From Phyllobacterium sp. YR531 (GTDB lineage: Bacteria; Pseudomonadota; Alphaproteobacteria; Rhizobiales; Rhizobiaceae): a DNA stretch of 64,000 bases. Shown here one piece after another: positions 7,642 to 17,835 of the stretch. Location of the stretch: contig NZ_AKIZ01000003.1 of assembly GCF_000282595.1 (NCBI RefSeq), positions 1 to 64,000 on the forward strand, given 5' to 3'. A program made the position numbers and the translations under genes. Position 1 is the stretch's first letter; each line of letters starts with the position of its first letter. Under the pieces are notes generated by a model, which was given only the letters and a program-made list of their open reading frames with translations, searched no databases and was not told where the DNA came from.

Positions 7642-8979
7642 TTACGACTTTACAATATTGTCAGCCATCAACCCGCGCTTGGTAAAAACATTTCGCGTAT
7701 CAATTATCAGGGGCGACCAAGCCGCAAGAGACGCATAGTCAACATTGTCATGATCGGTTGAAATCAACACCGCGTCATAAGATTGAACAGCAACCTTTGT
7801 CAGTTCGACCGAGCGGCGACCTTTCAGCGCCATATATTCGCGTGTCGAGGGCACTTCAGCAACATAAGGATCATGGTAATCAGCAATCCCACCCCGCTCA
7901 TGGATAATCTCCATCAGCCGAAGCGATGGGCTTTCCCGAATATCCGGAACATTTTTCTTGTAAGCCAAACCTATGATCAGGACGCGCGAGCGGCTAAGCG
8001 CCTTACCCTCCCGAATATCAAGCGCTTCCGCCAGCTTACCCACCACATAACGCGGCATCGCTGAATTGATTTCACCTGCCAGCTCAATAAATCGCGTTGG
8101 CAACTCATACTCTCGCGATTTCCAAGTCAGGTAGAAGGGATCAATAGGAATGCAATGCCCCCCAAGGCCAGGACCGGGATAAAATGGCATGTAGCCAAAT
8201 GGCTTGGTCTTCGCTGCTTCGATAACTTCCCAGATATCGATACCCATTGCAGCGTAAAGCGTTTTAAGTTCGTTCACCAATGCAATATTGACAGCCCGGA
8301 AGATGTTTTCGGTCAGTTTAACTGCTTCCGCGGTTGCGTTGGACGAGACGGGAACGACGGTTTTTACCGCCTGACCATAGAATGCCTGCATCAATTCGCC
8401 AGCTTCGGAACCATCACCAGCAACAATCTTTGGGATGCTGGAGGTATCAAAATCGCGATTGCCCGGATCTTCACGCTCCGGCGAAAACCCGAGGAAAAAG
8501 TCTTTACCGGATTTCAGCCCGGTTTTTTCCAGAATGGCTTTGACAATATCATCGGTTGTGCCGGGATAAGTGGTCGATTCCAATATAACCAATTGGCCCG
8601 GACGAAGGGTGGCCGCTATAGATCGGCTCGTCGCCTCTACATAAGACAGATCAGGATCACGATGCTTTGTAAGCGGCGTCGGAACGCAGATGATAATGAC
8701 ATCGCAGGAAGCCAGCTTTGAAAAATCCGCTGTAGACCCGAAACGTCCGGCCTTCACCTCTACCTGCAGTGCGGCATCGCTCACAGCTTCAATGTAGGAT
8801 TTACCAGCATCCAATGCTATGATTTTTGCTGGATCAACATCAAATCCGGTTACGCGAAATCCACTCCTTGCAAGTGTTATCGCCAGAGGAAGTCCCACAT
8901 AGCCAAGCCCAATCACCCCTGCCGTTGCTTGAAGGTTTTGGATCTTACGCGATAGGTCGGAGAAAAGAGTATTGCTCAA
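7642..8979 (-). CDS. Nucleotide-sugar (UDP-GlcNAc type) 6-dehydrogenase
   Basis: NAD-dependent oxidation of a UDP-hexose or UDP-N-acetylhexosamine to the uronic acid, supplying acidic sugars for surface polysaccharide. The 445-residue protein has an N-terminal Rossmann fold (VIGLGYVGLPLAITLARSGF, residues about 22-41), then CVPTPL and ESTTYPGTT. The catalytic cysteine lies in GPGLGGHCIPIDPFYL, and the C-terminal UDP-binding domain contains GLAYKKNVPDIRESPS. These features fit the WbpA/TviB subgroup acting on N-acetyl sugars better than UDP-glucose dehydrogenase, but the substrate is not certain. It ends tail to tail with the DUF3095 gene and diverges from the cyclase gene at 9346. Confidence 0.9.
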   Translation of the reverse strand: MSNTLFSDLSRKIQNLQATAGVIGLGYVGLPLAITLARSGFRVTGFDVDPAKIIALDAGKSYIEAVSDAALQVEVKAGRFGSTADFSKLASCDVIIICVPTPLTKHRDPDLSYVEATSRSIAATLRPGQLVILESTTYPGTTDDIVKAILEKTGLKSGKDFFLGFSPEREDPGNRDFDTSSIPKIVAGDGSEAGELMQAFYGQAVKTVVPVSSNATAEAVKLTENIFRAVNIALVNELKTLYAAMGIDIWEVIEAAKTKPFGYMPFYPGPGLGGHCIPIDPFYLTWKSREYELPTRFIELAGEINSAMPRYVVGKLAEALDIREGKALSRSRVLIIGLAYKKNVPDIRESPSLRLMEIIHERGGIADYHDPYVAEVPSTREYMALKGRRSVELTKVAVQSYDAVLISTDHDNVDYASLAAWSPLIIDTRNVFTKRGLMADNIVKS

Positions 8980-9345
8980 TGGATTTCCCGGTCATTCCTG
9001 AACTCTAGCCGTCGGTTCTAGATGGCTGCTATACCGATAGCTGTCAAGCGAGCGGGATACTCCCGTTTATGTCACAATGAAGTGAGCGTGACCTATTGTT
9101 TCAGATCGATAAAACACCCATTTAACGGGTGCCAATGTAATCAGTAAAGGACGCCCGTCTGTTTGCCTGCGAAAGTCGCGTAAGATTGGTAAAATCGCCC
9201 TATTGGCGAATTGTTTGCCAGCGTTGACACCGCATCCGGATTCACTCATCCTGTTGTAATTATTCTCCTGTTCGCGCGTAACTGATACGTTCGTCGAATG
9301 GTATGCGCGGGAAATGGACGTGGCTCGAATTTGTAAGGACGAGGG
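8980..9345. promoter_or_regulatory. Divergent intergenic region between sugar dehydrogenase and cyclase genes
   Basis: No gene seen. It holds an inverted repeat GTCAC-N12-GTGAC at 9071-9092 and a short hairpin CACCC/GGGTG at 9115-9131. The hairpin is followed by a T-run when read on the minus strand. Promoters for both flanking genes must lie here, but I cannot place a -35/-10 pair with confidence. Confidence 0.35.
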
Positions 9346-10692
9346 ATGAGCGCGACCCAAGCAGATATTTCCACGATACTTCTGGACAAAGTAGCAGACT
9401 GGGTCACCCAGTCTGCATTGGCGGGAGACAGTCTCGAAATTATCGTTCGCGGATTTTGCGAACGCATAGCGGCTGCAGGTTTGCCAATCGCCCGCGTCAA
9501 TCTCTCGTTTTCAATGCTTCATCCACTTTATGACGCTCTCGGTTTTACCTGGAAACGCTCCAGTGGGATGACTGTAGAAGGCTATCGTCATAACCCGGGT
9601 GAAAAACCTGAACGGTTTCTTCTCAGCCCTTATTTTTATTTGCTCAGCAATAATCTGGAACATCTGCGGCGCCGTATCGATCTGGACGGGCCATCCGAAT
9701 TCCCGGTTCTGGATGAGTTGAAACTTGAGGGCATGACCGATTATCTTGCGTTTCTGCAATCATTCGGAGGTCAGTCCACTCAGGGCATGATGGGGTCTTG
9801 GGCAACCGATTCCAGTGACGGCTTCAGCGATGCAATGATCGCGAAATTGCTGAGATTGCAAAACCACCTTGCGGTTGCGGCAAAAATGGCGGTCCTCGGC
9901 AAATTGGCCGACAATATGCTTACGACTTATCTCGGTGGCAATGCCGGTAAGCGTGTTCTCAATGGCCAGATACGCCGCGGGGATGGCGAAACTATTCGCG
10001 CGGCACTGGTTATGGGTGACATGCGGCAGTCTACGATGCTTGCGGAAAAAGAGGGACGGCAAGCCTATATCGACACTCTCAATCACTTTTTTGATGCAAT
10101 CGCTGCACCCTTTAACCGCAGCGGTGGAGAAATATTGAGCTTCATGGGAGATGGATTCCTTGCGGTTTATCCATGCGGCCGGCATAAAGACCCGTCCAAA
10201 GTGGCATGTCAGGCGGCTTTATCTGCCGTTTCCAAAGCACAAGCACGCGTTGCAGAACTGAACACGATGCGCCAGCAAGATGGGCTCAGCGCCATCAGGT
10301 ATGGCATCGGCTTGCATGTAGGCAATGTCATGTTTGGGAATGTTGGACTGAAGGACCGGCTGACATTCTCCGCTTTTGGTTCGGCAGTGAATGAAGTGCA
10401 GCGGCTTCAAGGTTTGACAAAGAAATATGATCGTGAGGTTGTCGCCAGCCAGGCATTCGCCACTTATTGCGGCGGCGATTGGACAACGCTCGGCGAAGAG
10501 AAACTACGTGGGGTCGGCCAGAAAGTAACGGTTCTTCTACCAAAGCAGGCAGATCAAACAGCTCAACTCGATGACGCATACGACGAAATTACCTATGACG
10601 GACTTTCGGAAGCGGAACAGGTCATGCTACTGCACCGTGATGCGAAAACCACTCCGCCCAAACGCCCCCTCCTAGAGAAATTCATGCAATGA
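9346..10692 (+). CDS. Class III nucleotide cyclase with altered base-recognition residues
   Basis: Soluble 448-residue protein. Residues 1-200 form an unrecognised sensor region, and residues about 215-400 are a class III cyclase domain. Metal-binding Asp225 (GDMRQST) and Asp269 (FMGDGFLA) are present, as are the transition-state residues Asn349 and Arg353 (AVNEVQRL). The two purine-selectivity positions are unusual: the Lys position is Ser265 and the Asp/Thr position is Ser342. This is neither the adenylate (Lys with Asp/Thr) nor the guanylate (Glu/Cys) pair, so the product nucleotide cannot be predicted. The next gene starts with a 4-base ATGA overlap, so the two are probably translated together. 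Confidence 0.88.
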   Translation: MSATQADISTILLDKVADWVTQSALAGDSLEIIVRGFCERIAAAGLPIARVNLSFSMLHPLYDALGFTWKRSSGMTVEGYRHNPGEKPERFLLSPYFYLLSNNLEHLRRRIDLDGPSEFPVLDELKLEGMTDYLAFLQSFGGQSTQGMMGSWATDSSDGFSDAMIAKLLRLQNHLAVAAKMAVLGKLADNMLTTYLGGNAGKRVLNGQIRRGDGETIRAALVMGDMRQSTMLAEKEGRQAYIDTLNHFFDAIAAPFNRSGGEILSFMGDGFLAVYPCGRHKDPSKVACQAALSAVSKAQARVAELNTMRQQDGLSAIRYGIGLHVGNVMFGNVGLKDRLTFSAFGSAVNEVQRLQGLTKKYDREVVASQAFATYCGGDWTTLGEEKLRGVGQKVTVLLPKQADQTAQLDDAYDEITYDGLSEAEQVMLLHRDAKTTPPKRPLLEKFMQ

Positions 10693-11648
10693 CAGGAAAC
10701 TACGTCGCTATGGCCTTTCTTGCGGCAGCTTTAAGTGCAACAGGTGCAGCAGCAGAGTCCACGAGCGACGTGCTGATTGATGGTTTCGATGGCAAGGATT
10801 TTTCAGCGGCGGGTGGGCTTTATTACCGCCAGAATTTTGAACAGCAGGCCGGTAGGGTTGAGTTCCAGTCCGAGGTCAAGCAAACCGGTGCAGGAGCCTT
10901 GAAATTAAGTGTCAAGCCGTTCTGCCCGAAGGTACGGAAAAATTGCAGCGAGCGCGCCGAGGTTTGGGAGAAAACCCAGCACCGCGTGCCTTATGACCAA
11001 GGCGTGTGGTATGGTTTCGCAGTCAAATTCGCCGATCCCATTCCCAAGGGCGATCATCGCTATCTGATTGCCCAATGGAAAAGGGAAATCGGGCCTGAAG
11101 CTGTTGGCGATTTCAGCCCGTTTTTGGCACTGCGTCTCAATCACGGGAAACTTTTCGCGACGATTGAAACCAATTATATAGCCCCGCCAAAGGCTTCAGG
11201 CACGAGCCCTGTAAAAGCCTGTGGCGACCAACAAACACCTGTCTGGTATCGACCCGACACCAATCAGATGCGCGCGCTCGTAGCGACCGACGATAAGTGG
11301 ACCCCGCAAGACGGCAAGCAATTCAACAGCTGCACAGATGCAATCGTTATAACCGACAGGGGCAACAAACTACCCACGCCAGATTCCGGTTGGATCGACT
11401 TTGCCATTTACACCAAACCGGGGCCTGACGGATCTGGTCATGTCGAGATCTTTGCCAATAACAAATGGATAGTGACTGTCAAAGGCCATATTGGCCATGG
11501 CGACAAAGGGCTTGGCGACAATCAGTATTTCAAGTTCGGACCATATCGCGCGGCCGATAAAACGGAATGGGCACTCTACTTCGATAATTTTCGACGCTCT
11601 CCTCGCTGCTCCGATGTTCTTGATGCTTCTGTCTGCCCCATCCCCTGA
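10689..11648 (+). CDS. Secreted polysaccharide lyase, heparin-lyase-I-like fold
   Basis: A 319-residue exported protein of the polysaccharide lyase family with a jelly-roll fold (Pfam Polysacc_lyase type). A signal peptide covers residues 1-22 (cleavage near GAAAES). The family pattern is visible in NCSERAEVWEK, WYGFAVKFADPIPKGDHRYLIAQWK and the C-terminal YFKFGPYRAADKTEWALYFDNFR. Six cysteines suggest periplasmic disulphides. Its start overlaps the preceding cyclase stop (ATGA), an unusual pairing that suggests that glycan cleavage is co-expressed with cyclic nucleotide synthesis. The substrate is unknown; an acidic surface polysaccharide made with the nearby UDP-sugar dehydrogenase is a reasonable guess. 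Confidence 0.85.
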   Translation: MTGNYVAMAFLAAALSATGAAAESTSDVLIDGFDGKDFSAAGGLYYRQNFEQQAGRVEFQSEVKQTGAGALKLSVKPFCPKVRKNCSERAEVWEKTQHRVPYDQGVWYGFAVKFADPIPKGDHRYLIAQWKREIGPEAVGDFSPFLALRLNHGKLFATIETNYIAPPKASGTSPVKACGDQQTPVWYRPDTNQMRALVATDDKWTPQDGKQFNSCTDAIVITDRGNKLPTPDSGWIDFAIYTKPGPDGSGHVEIFANNKWIVTVKGHIGHGDKGLGDNQYFKFGPYRAADKTEWALYFDNFRRSPRCSDVLDASVCPIP

Positions 11649-11776
11649 CTTCGAAGCGATATGTATTTGATCTGCTTAGGCAATCGCTATTCAACCAACT
11701 GGACTCGTGTAAAAGCGTAAGCTAGTCTCATTTCCGTTGACAGAAAACGACAGCCTTTAAGGATTAAGTCGCTCGC

Positions 11777-13666
11777 ATGACGTCGGGAACGGATTTGTTA
11801 CGCATTGAGAACCTTGGCATCTCTTTTGCGATGTTGGGTGGTCGAATGAATGTGGTAAAGGGCGCAAATCTTCGCGTTCTGCCAGGTAAAGTCACGGCCC
11901 TCGTTGGGGAATCTGGTTCTGGAAAATCCGTTATAAGCCAATCGGTTATGGGTATTTTGCCCAATACTGCCTATGCAACGGGCAAGATTCTATTTACTGA
12001 TCCCGAAAATGGCAGAACAACTGACATTCTGCAGATGCCACGCGATGGCGCAGAACTGCGGGACTTGCGCGGCAAGCGCATGGCCAAAATCTTCCAAGAG
12101 CCTATGACATCGCTGTCGCCGCTGCACACGGTTGGCAATCAGATTAGCGAAGTTCTGCAAATTCACACCGAAGCCACCAAGGATGAACGCAGAGCCCAAA
12201 CTGAAGAGATGTTGAAGCTTGTAGGATTTCACAATCCTGCACGAACCTACGATATGTACCCTTTTGAGCTGTCCGGCGGCATGCGGCAACGCGCAATGAT
12301 TGCAATGGCTTTGATTTGTCGACCTGCTCTTTTGATTGCTGACGAGCCGACAACGGCACTCGACGTTACGATCCAGGCACAGATACTCGAATTGTTGAAA
12401 GACCTTCAGCAGAAACTGAACATGGCGATGTTGCTAATTACGCACGATCTTGGCGTTGTAGCCAATATGGCTGATGAGGTTGTGGTAATCTATCACGGCG
12501 AGATTATGGAAGCTGGTCCCGTAGATGCCATTTTCCGGAATCCTCAGCATCCCTATTTGAAAGGGTTAATGGCTGCGGTTCCCCATTTTGATATGAAACC
12601 GGGAGAACGGCTGAAAGCATTGCGGGAAGTCCCCGTCAATTCCGACACGCTTTGGGCAAAAAAGCCAAAACCTGAAAAAACACCCGAAGTTTTACTTAGC
12701 GTCCGAAACCTGACGAAAACCTATGCCATTCGCAAATCCGGCATGTTTGGCAAGCAGGATAAAACCCGCATCAAAGCTGTCGATGATGTCAGCTTTGACA
12801 TTCGCCGCGGTGAATGTCTTGGCCTTGTCGGCGAAAGTGGCTGTGGCAAGACCACGCTTAGCAAAATCCTGATGCGCGCAATCACGCCCGACAGCGGTAG
12901 CGTTACTTTTGACGAAGGCAAGGGTGAAATCGATGTTCTGGCTGCACAGGGTGAAGCTCTTCTGGACCTGAGAACACATATCCAGATGGTTTTTCAGGAT
13001 CCTGTTTCCTCGCTATCTCCACGCATGACCATCCAAAATATTCTGAGTGAGCCGCTGGAAATTCATGGGCGTGGCGACAAAGCCTATCGTTTGGAAAAAG
13101 TACGCGCCTTGATACAGGCGATTGGTCTCGACCAACGCTTTCTCAATCGCTATCCGCATAGCTTCTCGGGTGGGCAGCGCCAGCGTATAGGCATTGCCCG
13201 CTCATTGGCATTGGGACCGCAATTGTTGATTTGCGACGAGCCGGTTTCCGCATTGGATGTTTCTGTTCAAGCGCAAATTTTGAACCTGCTTAAAGATTTA
13301 CAAAAGAAACTGGGCCTCACCTACCTCTTTATCTCCCACAATCTTGCTGTGGTGGACTATATGGCTGATCGGATAGCCGTGATGTGTGCGGGACGCATTG
13401 TCGAACTGGCACCTCGGGAAATCATATTGCGAAATCCGGTGCATCCCTACACCCGCTCACTTCTCGCTGCTGTTCCTTTCCCCGATTTGGATCGGCCGCT
13501 TGATTTTAAGACTCTCAAAGCCAGCGGGGCTTCCGATAAGAGCGCTTGGGGACCGCAGTTTGCAGGCAACGGAAGGGCCGACGACCTTGCACAGGCCGAT
13601 CTGGGTGGCGGTCATCTCGTGCTGGCCAGCCGCAATGTCGACGCCAAGGAGTTGCGGGTTTGGTAA
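11777..13666 (+). CDS. Oligopeptide-type ABC importer ATPase, two fused ATP-binding domains
   Basis: A 629-residue protein joining the DppD-like and DppF-like ATPases in one chain, as in YejF. The first cassette has [16 protein letters not shown] and [12 protein letters not shown]; the second has [17 protein letters not shown] and [12 protein letters not shown]. Each is followed by an oligopeptide-family C-terminal extension ([16 protein letters not shown] and [16 protein letters not shown]). All catalytic motifs are intact. It is the first gene of a four-gene importer (ATPase, binding protein, two permeases), all on the plus strand with overlaps. The next gene starts within its last two codons. 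Confidence 0.93.
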   Translation: MTSGTDLLRIENLGISFAMLGGRMNVVKGANLRVLPGKVTALVGESGSGKSVISQSVMGILPNTAYATGKILFTDPENGRTTDILQMPRDGAELRDLRGKRMAKIFQEPMTSLSPLHTVGNQISEVLQIHTEATKDERRAQTEEMLKLVGFHNPARTYDMYPFELSGGMRQRAMIAMALICRPALLIADEPTTALDVTIQAQILELLKDLQQKLNMAMLLITHDLGVVANMADEVVVIYHGEIMEAGPVDAIFRNPQHPYLKGLMAAVPHFDMKPGERLKALREVPVNSDTLWAKKPKPEKTPEVLLSVRNLTKTYAIRKSGMFGKQDKTRIKAVDDVSFDIRRGECLGLVGESGCGKTTLSKILMRAITPDSGSVTFDEGKGEIDVLAAQGEALLDLRTHIQMVFQDPVSSLSPRMTIQNILSEPLEIHGRGDKAYRLEKVRALIQAIGLDQRFLNRYPHSFSGGQRQRIGIARSLALGPQLLICDEPVSALDVSVQAQILNLLKDLQKKLGLTYLFISHNLAVVDYMADRIAVMCAGRIVELAPREIILRNPVHPYTRSLLAAVPFPDLDRPLDFKTLKASGASDKSAWGPQFAGNGRADDLAQADLGGGHLVLASRNVDAKELRVW

Positions 13667-15585
13667 CGCGGCGTAAAATATTGGGTACGATCGGGTTAGG
13701 CGGGCTCGGATATCTGCTATCCCCCAGCTTTGCATTGGCGGCAGACCGCGATCTTGAACCTGAGTTTCTGGCCGATAGACTAAAGGCTCGCAGTCTTCCG
13801 CCGCTTGTAGATCGTTTGCCTACACGCCCTAGAATTATTGGTCTCAAGGAAATGGGCCGAGTACCTGGCCGTTACGGTGGAACGGTTCGCACCATAATTG
13901 GAAGTGCCAAAGATATTCGTTTCATGACGATCTATGGTTATGCCCGATTGGTGGGTTATGATGAGAACTTGGTCCTGCAACCAGACATTCTGGAGTCATT
14001 TCACGAAGAGAATGACACGATTTTCACCTTCACCATTCGGGAAGGGCATCGTTGGTCAGACGGTTCACCGCTTACCGTCGACGACTTCCGCTATTGGTGG
14101 GAAGATGTGCTTCTCAACAAGGATTTGACACCAGGCGGAGGATCGCTTGACTTGCGTGTCAACGGCAAACTGCCACGTTTTGAAGTCATCAACGATCTGA
14201 CTGTGCGCTACACTTGGGATGCGCCAAATCCTAACTTCCTTCCTAGTTTGGCAGGACCACAACCGCTCGCTATTCACGGCCCCTCGGCTTACCTGAAGCA
14301 ATTCCACAAAAAGTATCAGGATCAGTTCAGACTATCCGCGTTGATGCAGGAAAACCGCGTCAAAAAATGGGCTGACCTGCATATCAAGATGGCGCGTGAA
14401 TACCGGCCGGAGAATCCTAATCTTCCAACGCTATATCCATGGCGGAACACAACTGCCCCACCTGCAGAGCAATTCGTTTTCGAACGCAATCCCTATTTTC
14501 ATCGTGTAGATGAGAATGGCAGGCAGTTGCCCTATATCGACCGCTTTATTCTCAATGTGAGTTCGTCTTCGATCATCCCTGCGAAAACAGGTGCAGGGGA
14601 AAGCGATCTGCAAGCCACCGGCGTTGATTTCAACGACTATACTTTCCTGAAGGATGCTGAAAAGCGCTATCCGGTCAAGGTCAATCTATGGAAAATGACC
14701 CGCGGTTCACGCGTTGCAATTCTGCCCAATCTGAACTGTGGCGATGAAGTGTGGCGTGGATTATTCCGCGATGTACGGGTACGCAGGGCACTATCGCTTG
14801 CCATAGACAGGCATGAAATCAATATGGCCGTGTTCTACGGGCTTGGAACCGCCAGTGCAGACACGGTTCTTCCGGAGAGCCCTCTTTATAAACCGGAATA
14901 TGCAAAGGCGTGGGTCGATCACGACCCCGTTCAAGCGAACGCTCTGCTCGATGCAGCCGGTCTGCAGAATCGTGATGATGACGATATCCGTTTATTGCCT
15001 GACGGCCGCCTTGCCGAAATAACGATCGAAACGCCCGGCGAAAGTACATTGGATACCGATGTGCTGGAGCTGGTTGCGGATCATTGGCGCAAGATCGGCA
15101 TCGCTCTTTATACCCGCACTTCGCAGCGCGACATCTTCCGTAGCCGGGCACAGGCTGGCAGAATTATGATGTCGATCTGGTATGGCATCGAAAATGGCGT
15201 TGCCACTGCGGATATGAACCCGCAGCAACTCGCGCCAACATCTGAAGATCAGCTTCAATGGCCATTATGGGGCATGTATCACCTTTCGCTTGGTCAGAAC
15301 GGCCAAGCGCCGGATTTGCCGGAAGCAGAAGAACTGGTCCGCCTTCAAAATCGCTGGCGCGATTCCAGAAGCATGGATGAGCGAACCGCAGTCTGGCATC
15401 AAATGCTTTCCATTTTTACCAGCCAGGTTTTTTCGATCGGCCTGATCAACGGGACATTGCAACCTGTAGTGCACACCAACAAACTGCAGAATTTTCCGGA
15501 GAAGGGTCTCTATGGCTTTGATCCAACATGCTATCTCGGCATTTATATGCCGGATACGTTCTGGCTCGAAACGGAGCAGGTTTAA
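13660..15585 (+). CDS. Oligopeptide/oligosaccharide-type ABC substrate-binding protein (family 5)
   Basis: Periplasmic binding protein of the OppA/DppA family, 641 residues. I start it at the TTG at 13660, because AAGGAG at 13646-13651 is ideally spaced and the resulting N terminus is a clean export signal beginning [15 protein letters not shown]. The TRRKILG start is Tat-like. The start overlaps the ATPase stop by seven bases. Family signatures include FTIREGHRWSDGSPLTVDDF and VRRALSLAIDRHEIN. At this length it belongs to the large AppA/YejA-like group. The neighbouring polysaccharide lyase raises the possibility of an oligosaccharide ligand, since this family includes both peptide and sugar binders. 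Confidence 0.9.
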   Translation: MVTRRKILGTIGLGGLGYLLSPSFALAADRDLEPEFLADRLKARSLPPLVDRLPTRPRIIGLKEMGRVPGRYGGTVRTIIGSAKDIRFMTIYGYARLVGYDENLVLQPDILESFHEENDTIFTFTIREGHRWSDGSPLTVDDFRYWWEDVLLNKDLTPGGGSLDLRVNGKLPRFEVINDLTVRYTWDAPNPNFLPSLAGPQPLAIHGPSAYLKQFHKKYQDQFRLSALMQENRVKKWADLHIKMAREYRPENPNLPTLYPWRNTTAPPAEQFVFERNPYFHRVDENGRQLPYIDRFILNVSSSSIIPAKTGAGESDLQATGVDFNDYTFLKDAEKRYPVKVNLWKMTRGSRVAILPNLNCGDEVWRGLFRDVRVRRALSLAIDRHEINMAVFYGLGTASADTVLPESPLYKPEYAKAWVDHDPVQANALLDAAGLQNRDDDDIRLLPDGRLAEITIETPGESTLDTDVLELVADHWRKIGIALYTRTSQRDIFRSRAQAGRIMMSIWYGIENGVATADMNPQQLAPTSEDQLQWPLWGMYHLSLGQNGQAPDLPEAEELVRLQNRWRDSRSMDERTAVWHQMLSIFTSQVFSIGLINGTLQPVVHTNKLQNFPEKGLYGFDPTCYLGIYMPDTFWLETEQV

Positions 15586-15587
15586 AC

Positions 15588-16586
15588 ATGCTCCGCTATA
15601 TTCTCTGGCGCATCGCCGCCATGATCCCGACCTTGCTCATCATATCAGCTTTGGTTTTTGTTATTATTGAGCTGCCGCCTGGCAATTTCATCGACAGCCA
15701 GATCGCGGAAATGCAGGCACAGGGTGAAACCGTAAACATACAGGACCTTGAGGAACTGCGCAGCCAGTATGGCTTGGATAAGCCGCCTGTACTGCGTTAC
15801 TTTTATTGGGTTGCCGGAATGCTTCAAGGCGATTTTGGCTATTCGTTCGAGTATCAGCTTCCGGTAAGTGAGGTTATAGGCGATCGCATGTGGCTGACAA
15901 TACTCGTATCGTTTGTCACTATTCTCTTCACTTGGCTGATCGCTTTTCCAATTGGAATGTACTCAGCCACGCATCAATATAGCTGGAGTGATTACGGCCT
16001 GACATTTCTGGGTCTGCTTGGTATCGCTGTTCCAAACTTCATGCTTGCGCTTATCCTCATGTATTTTGCCAATGTTTGGTTCGGTACATCCATAGGGCAC
16101 CTCATGGACCAGCAATATCTCAACGAGCCGATGAGCTGGGAAAAGGCGCGTTCTATCCTGTCGCATTTGTGGATACCCGTCATCATCGTTGGCACGGCAG
16201 GAACCGCGGGAATGATCCGTCGTCTGCGCGCCAATCTTCTCGACGAGTTGCAGAAGCAATACGTCATGACAGCAAGAGCAAAGGGGCTTCACCCGTTCAG
16301 GACACTGGTGAAATACCCTCTTCGCATGGCACTCAATTTTTTCGTGTCTGATATTGGTTCCATTCTTCCTGCCATCATTTCCGGTGCGGAAATTACGGCC
16401 ATTGTGTTGTCTCTTGAAACCACAGGCCCAATGCTCATAAAAGCACTTCAAAGCCAGGACATGTATCTGGCAGGTTCATTTCTGATGTTCCTAGCATTCC
16501 TGACTGTTATCGGAGTTTTGATCTCTGATATCGCTCTCGCATTCCTCGACCCACGTATCCGGCTTGCTGGCAGGAGCACCAAGTGA
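15588..16586 (+). CDS. ABC importer permease, DppB/OppB type
   Basis: Inner-membrane permease of 332 residues starting at the ATG at 15588, two bases after the binding-protein stop. Longer frames lie inside the previous gene. The N-terminal helix (LRYILWRIAAMIPTLLIIS) and a periplasmic loop with LRSQYGLDKPPVLRYFYW are typical of the DppB family. The EAA coupling motif appears in YVMTARAKGLHPFRTLVKYPLR. It overlaps the next permease by four bases. It pairs with the gene at 16583 to form the membrane channel of this importer. Confidence 0.93.
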   Translation: MLRYILWRIAAMIPTLLIISALVFVIIELPPGNFIDSQIAEMQAQGETVNIQDLEELRSQYGLDKPPVLRYFYWVAGMLQGDFGYSFEYQLPVSEVIGDRMWLTILVSFVTILFTWLIAFPIGMYSATHQYSWSDYGLTFLGLLGIAVPNFMLALILMYFANVWFGTSIGHLMDQQYLNEPMSWEKARSILSHLWIPVIIVGTAGTAGMIRRLRANLLDELQKQYVMTARAKGLHPFRTLVKYPLRMALNFFVSDIGSILPAIISGAEITAIVLSLETTGPMLIKALQSQDMYLAGSFLMFLAFLTVIGVLISDIALAFLDPRIRLAGRSTK

Positions 16587-17758
16587 CCGCGCAGATACCT
16601 CTCCCCGGCGCTCCGTTGCAGCACTTTGTCTCGACAGCGCCATTCGACCCGATGTCTGTCGAGGTAATGACCGAGGCACAGGCCAAGGTTCATCTCGCTT
16701 CACAACTCAAGCTGATGTGGTGGAAGTTCAAGCGGCACAGGATTGCCCTTGCTTCAGGTATTTTCCTGCTTTTGCTGTATGGCATGATCATAATTGCAGA
16801 GTTTCTGGCTCCTTATAATCTGCATACACGCAATGTTGATTTCATCCACTCACCACCTCAGCGCGTGCATCTATTCAATGATGGCAATTTCGTTGGGCCG
16901 TTCGTTTATGGCCGTGAGATGAAGTTGGACATGGAGTCGCTGAAGCGCGTCTACACAAACAATATGAATGACGTTCAACCGATCCGTTTTTTCTGCAGGG
17001 GGGACGATTATCGTTTTTGGGGACTTGTGCAGTCCAACGTCCATTTTGTATGTCCCGCAAAAGGTGGACAAATGTTTCTGCTGGGAACAGATCGCCTTGG
17101 GCGGGATGTATTATCGCGCATTATCTATGGAGCGCGCATTTCTCTGACCATCGGTTTGATCGGCATAACCATCAGCTTTGTTCTTGGCATCATCATTGGC
17201 GGGCTTGCCGGATACCACGGTGGCGTTTTTGACTTACTGGTTCAGCGTGTTATCGAAGTTTTACAATCCTTGCCTAGTTTGCCGCTTTGGATGGCACTCG
17301 CTGCCATCATGCCCGTGACTTGGAGCCCGATACTGATCTACTTTGGCATCACCATCATTTTAGGCATGCTCGATTGGACCGGTCTTGCCCGATCGGTCCG
17401 TTCCAAGCTGCTTGCCCTGCGTGAAGAAGATTACGTCTTGGCTGCACAGCTTATGGGAGCAAAAAGCAGCCGGATTATTGGAAGGCATCTCGTACCAGGC
17501 TTTATGTCGCACTTGATCGCAACAGCAACAATTTCAATTCCCGGTATGATCCTTGGCGAAACTGCTCTCAGCTTCCTCGGACTGGGCTTGAGACCACCAA
17601 TAACAAGCTGGGGCATACTGCTCACAGAGGCCAAGAGTGTAAGCGTCATTGCGTTTTATCCGTGGCTTCTCTTCCCGATGGTACCCGTCATTCTTGTCAT
17701 CCTGGCGTTCAATTTCTTGGGAGATGGGTTGCGCGACGCCGCCGATCCATACAGATAA
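16583..17758 (+). CDS. ABC importer permease, DppC/OppC type with large periplasmic insert
   Basis: A 391-residue permease starting with GTG at 16583, which overlaps the TGA of the previous gene. The N-terminal helix is at about residues 52-75. Roughly 90 residues of extracytoplasmic sequence follow, containing two cysteines (FFCRGDDYRFW and HFVCPAKGG). The DppC core then starts FLLGTDRLGRDVLSRIIYGAR. The EAA motif is in YVLAAQLMGAKSSRIIGRHLVPG. The enlarged periplasmic loop with YRFWGLV is known in YejE/AppC-like members. It completes the importer; the next gene begins 77 bases later. Confidence 0.93.
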   Translation: MTAQIPLPGAPLQHFVSTAPFDPMSVEVMTEAQAKVHLASQLKLMWWKFKRHRIALASGIFLLLLYGMIIIAEFLAPYNLHTRNVDFIHSPPQRVHLFNDGNFVGPFVYGREMKLDMESLKRVYTNNMNDVQPIRFFCRGDDYRFWGLVQSNVHFVCPAKGGQMFLLGTDRLGRDVLSRIIYGARISLTIGLIGITISFVLGIIIGGLAGYHGGVFDLLVQRVIEVLQSLPSLPLWMALAAIMPVTWSPILIYFGITIILGMLDWTGLARSVRSKLLALREEDYVLAAQLMGAKSSRIIGRHLVPGFMSHLIATATISIPGMILGETALSFLGLGLRPPITSWGILLTEAKSVSVIAFYPWLLFPMVPVILVILAFNFLGDGLRDAADPYR

Positions 17759-17835
17759 GAGGCTTGCAGGTTGCAAATAATCGCCTATTTGAGTTGTATT
17801 GCGCGGGCCTATCCGCAGAAAAGAAAGTTCCAACC

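Noticed and set aside
9071-9092. GTCAC-N12-GTGAC as a possible CRP/FNR-type site
   Set aside because: The spacing and half-sites do not match CRP/FNR consensus; kept only as a note in the intergenic entry.
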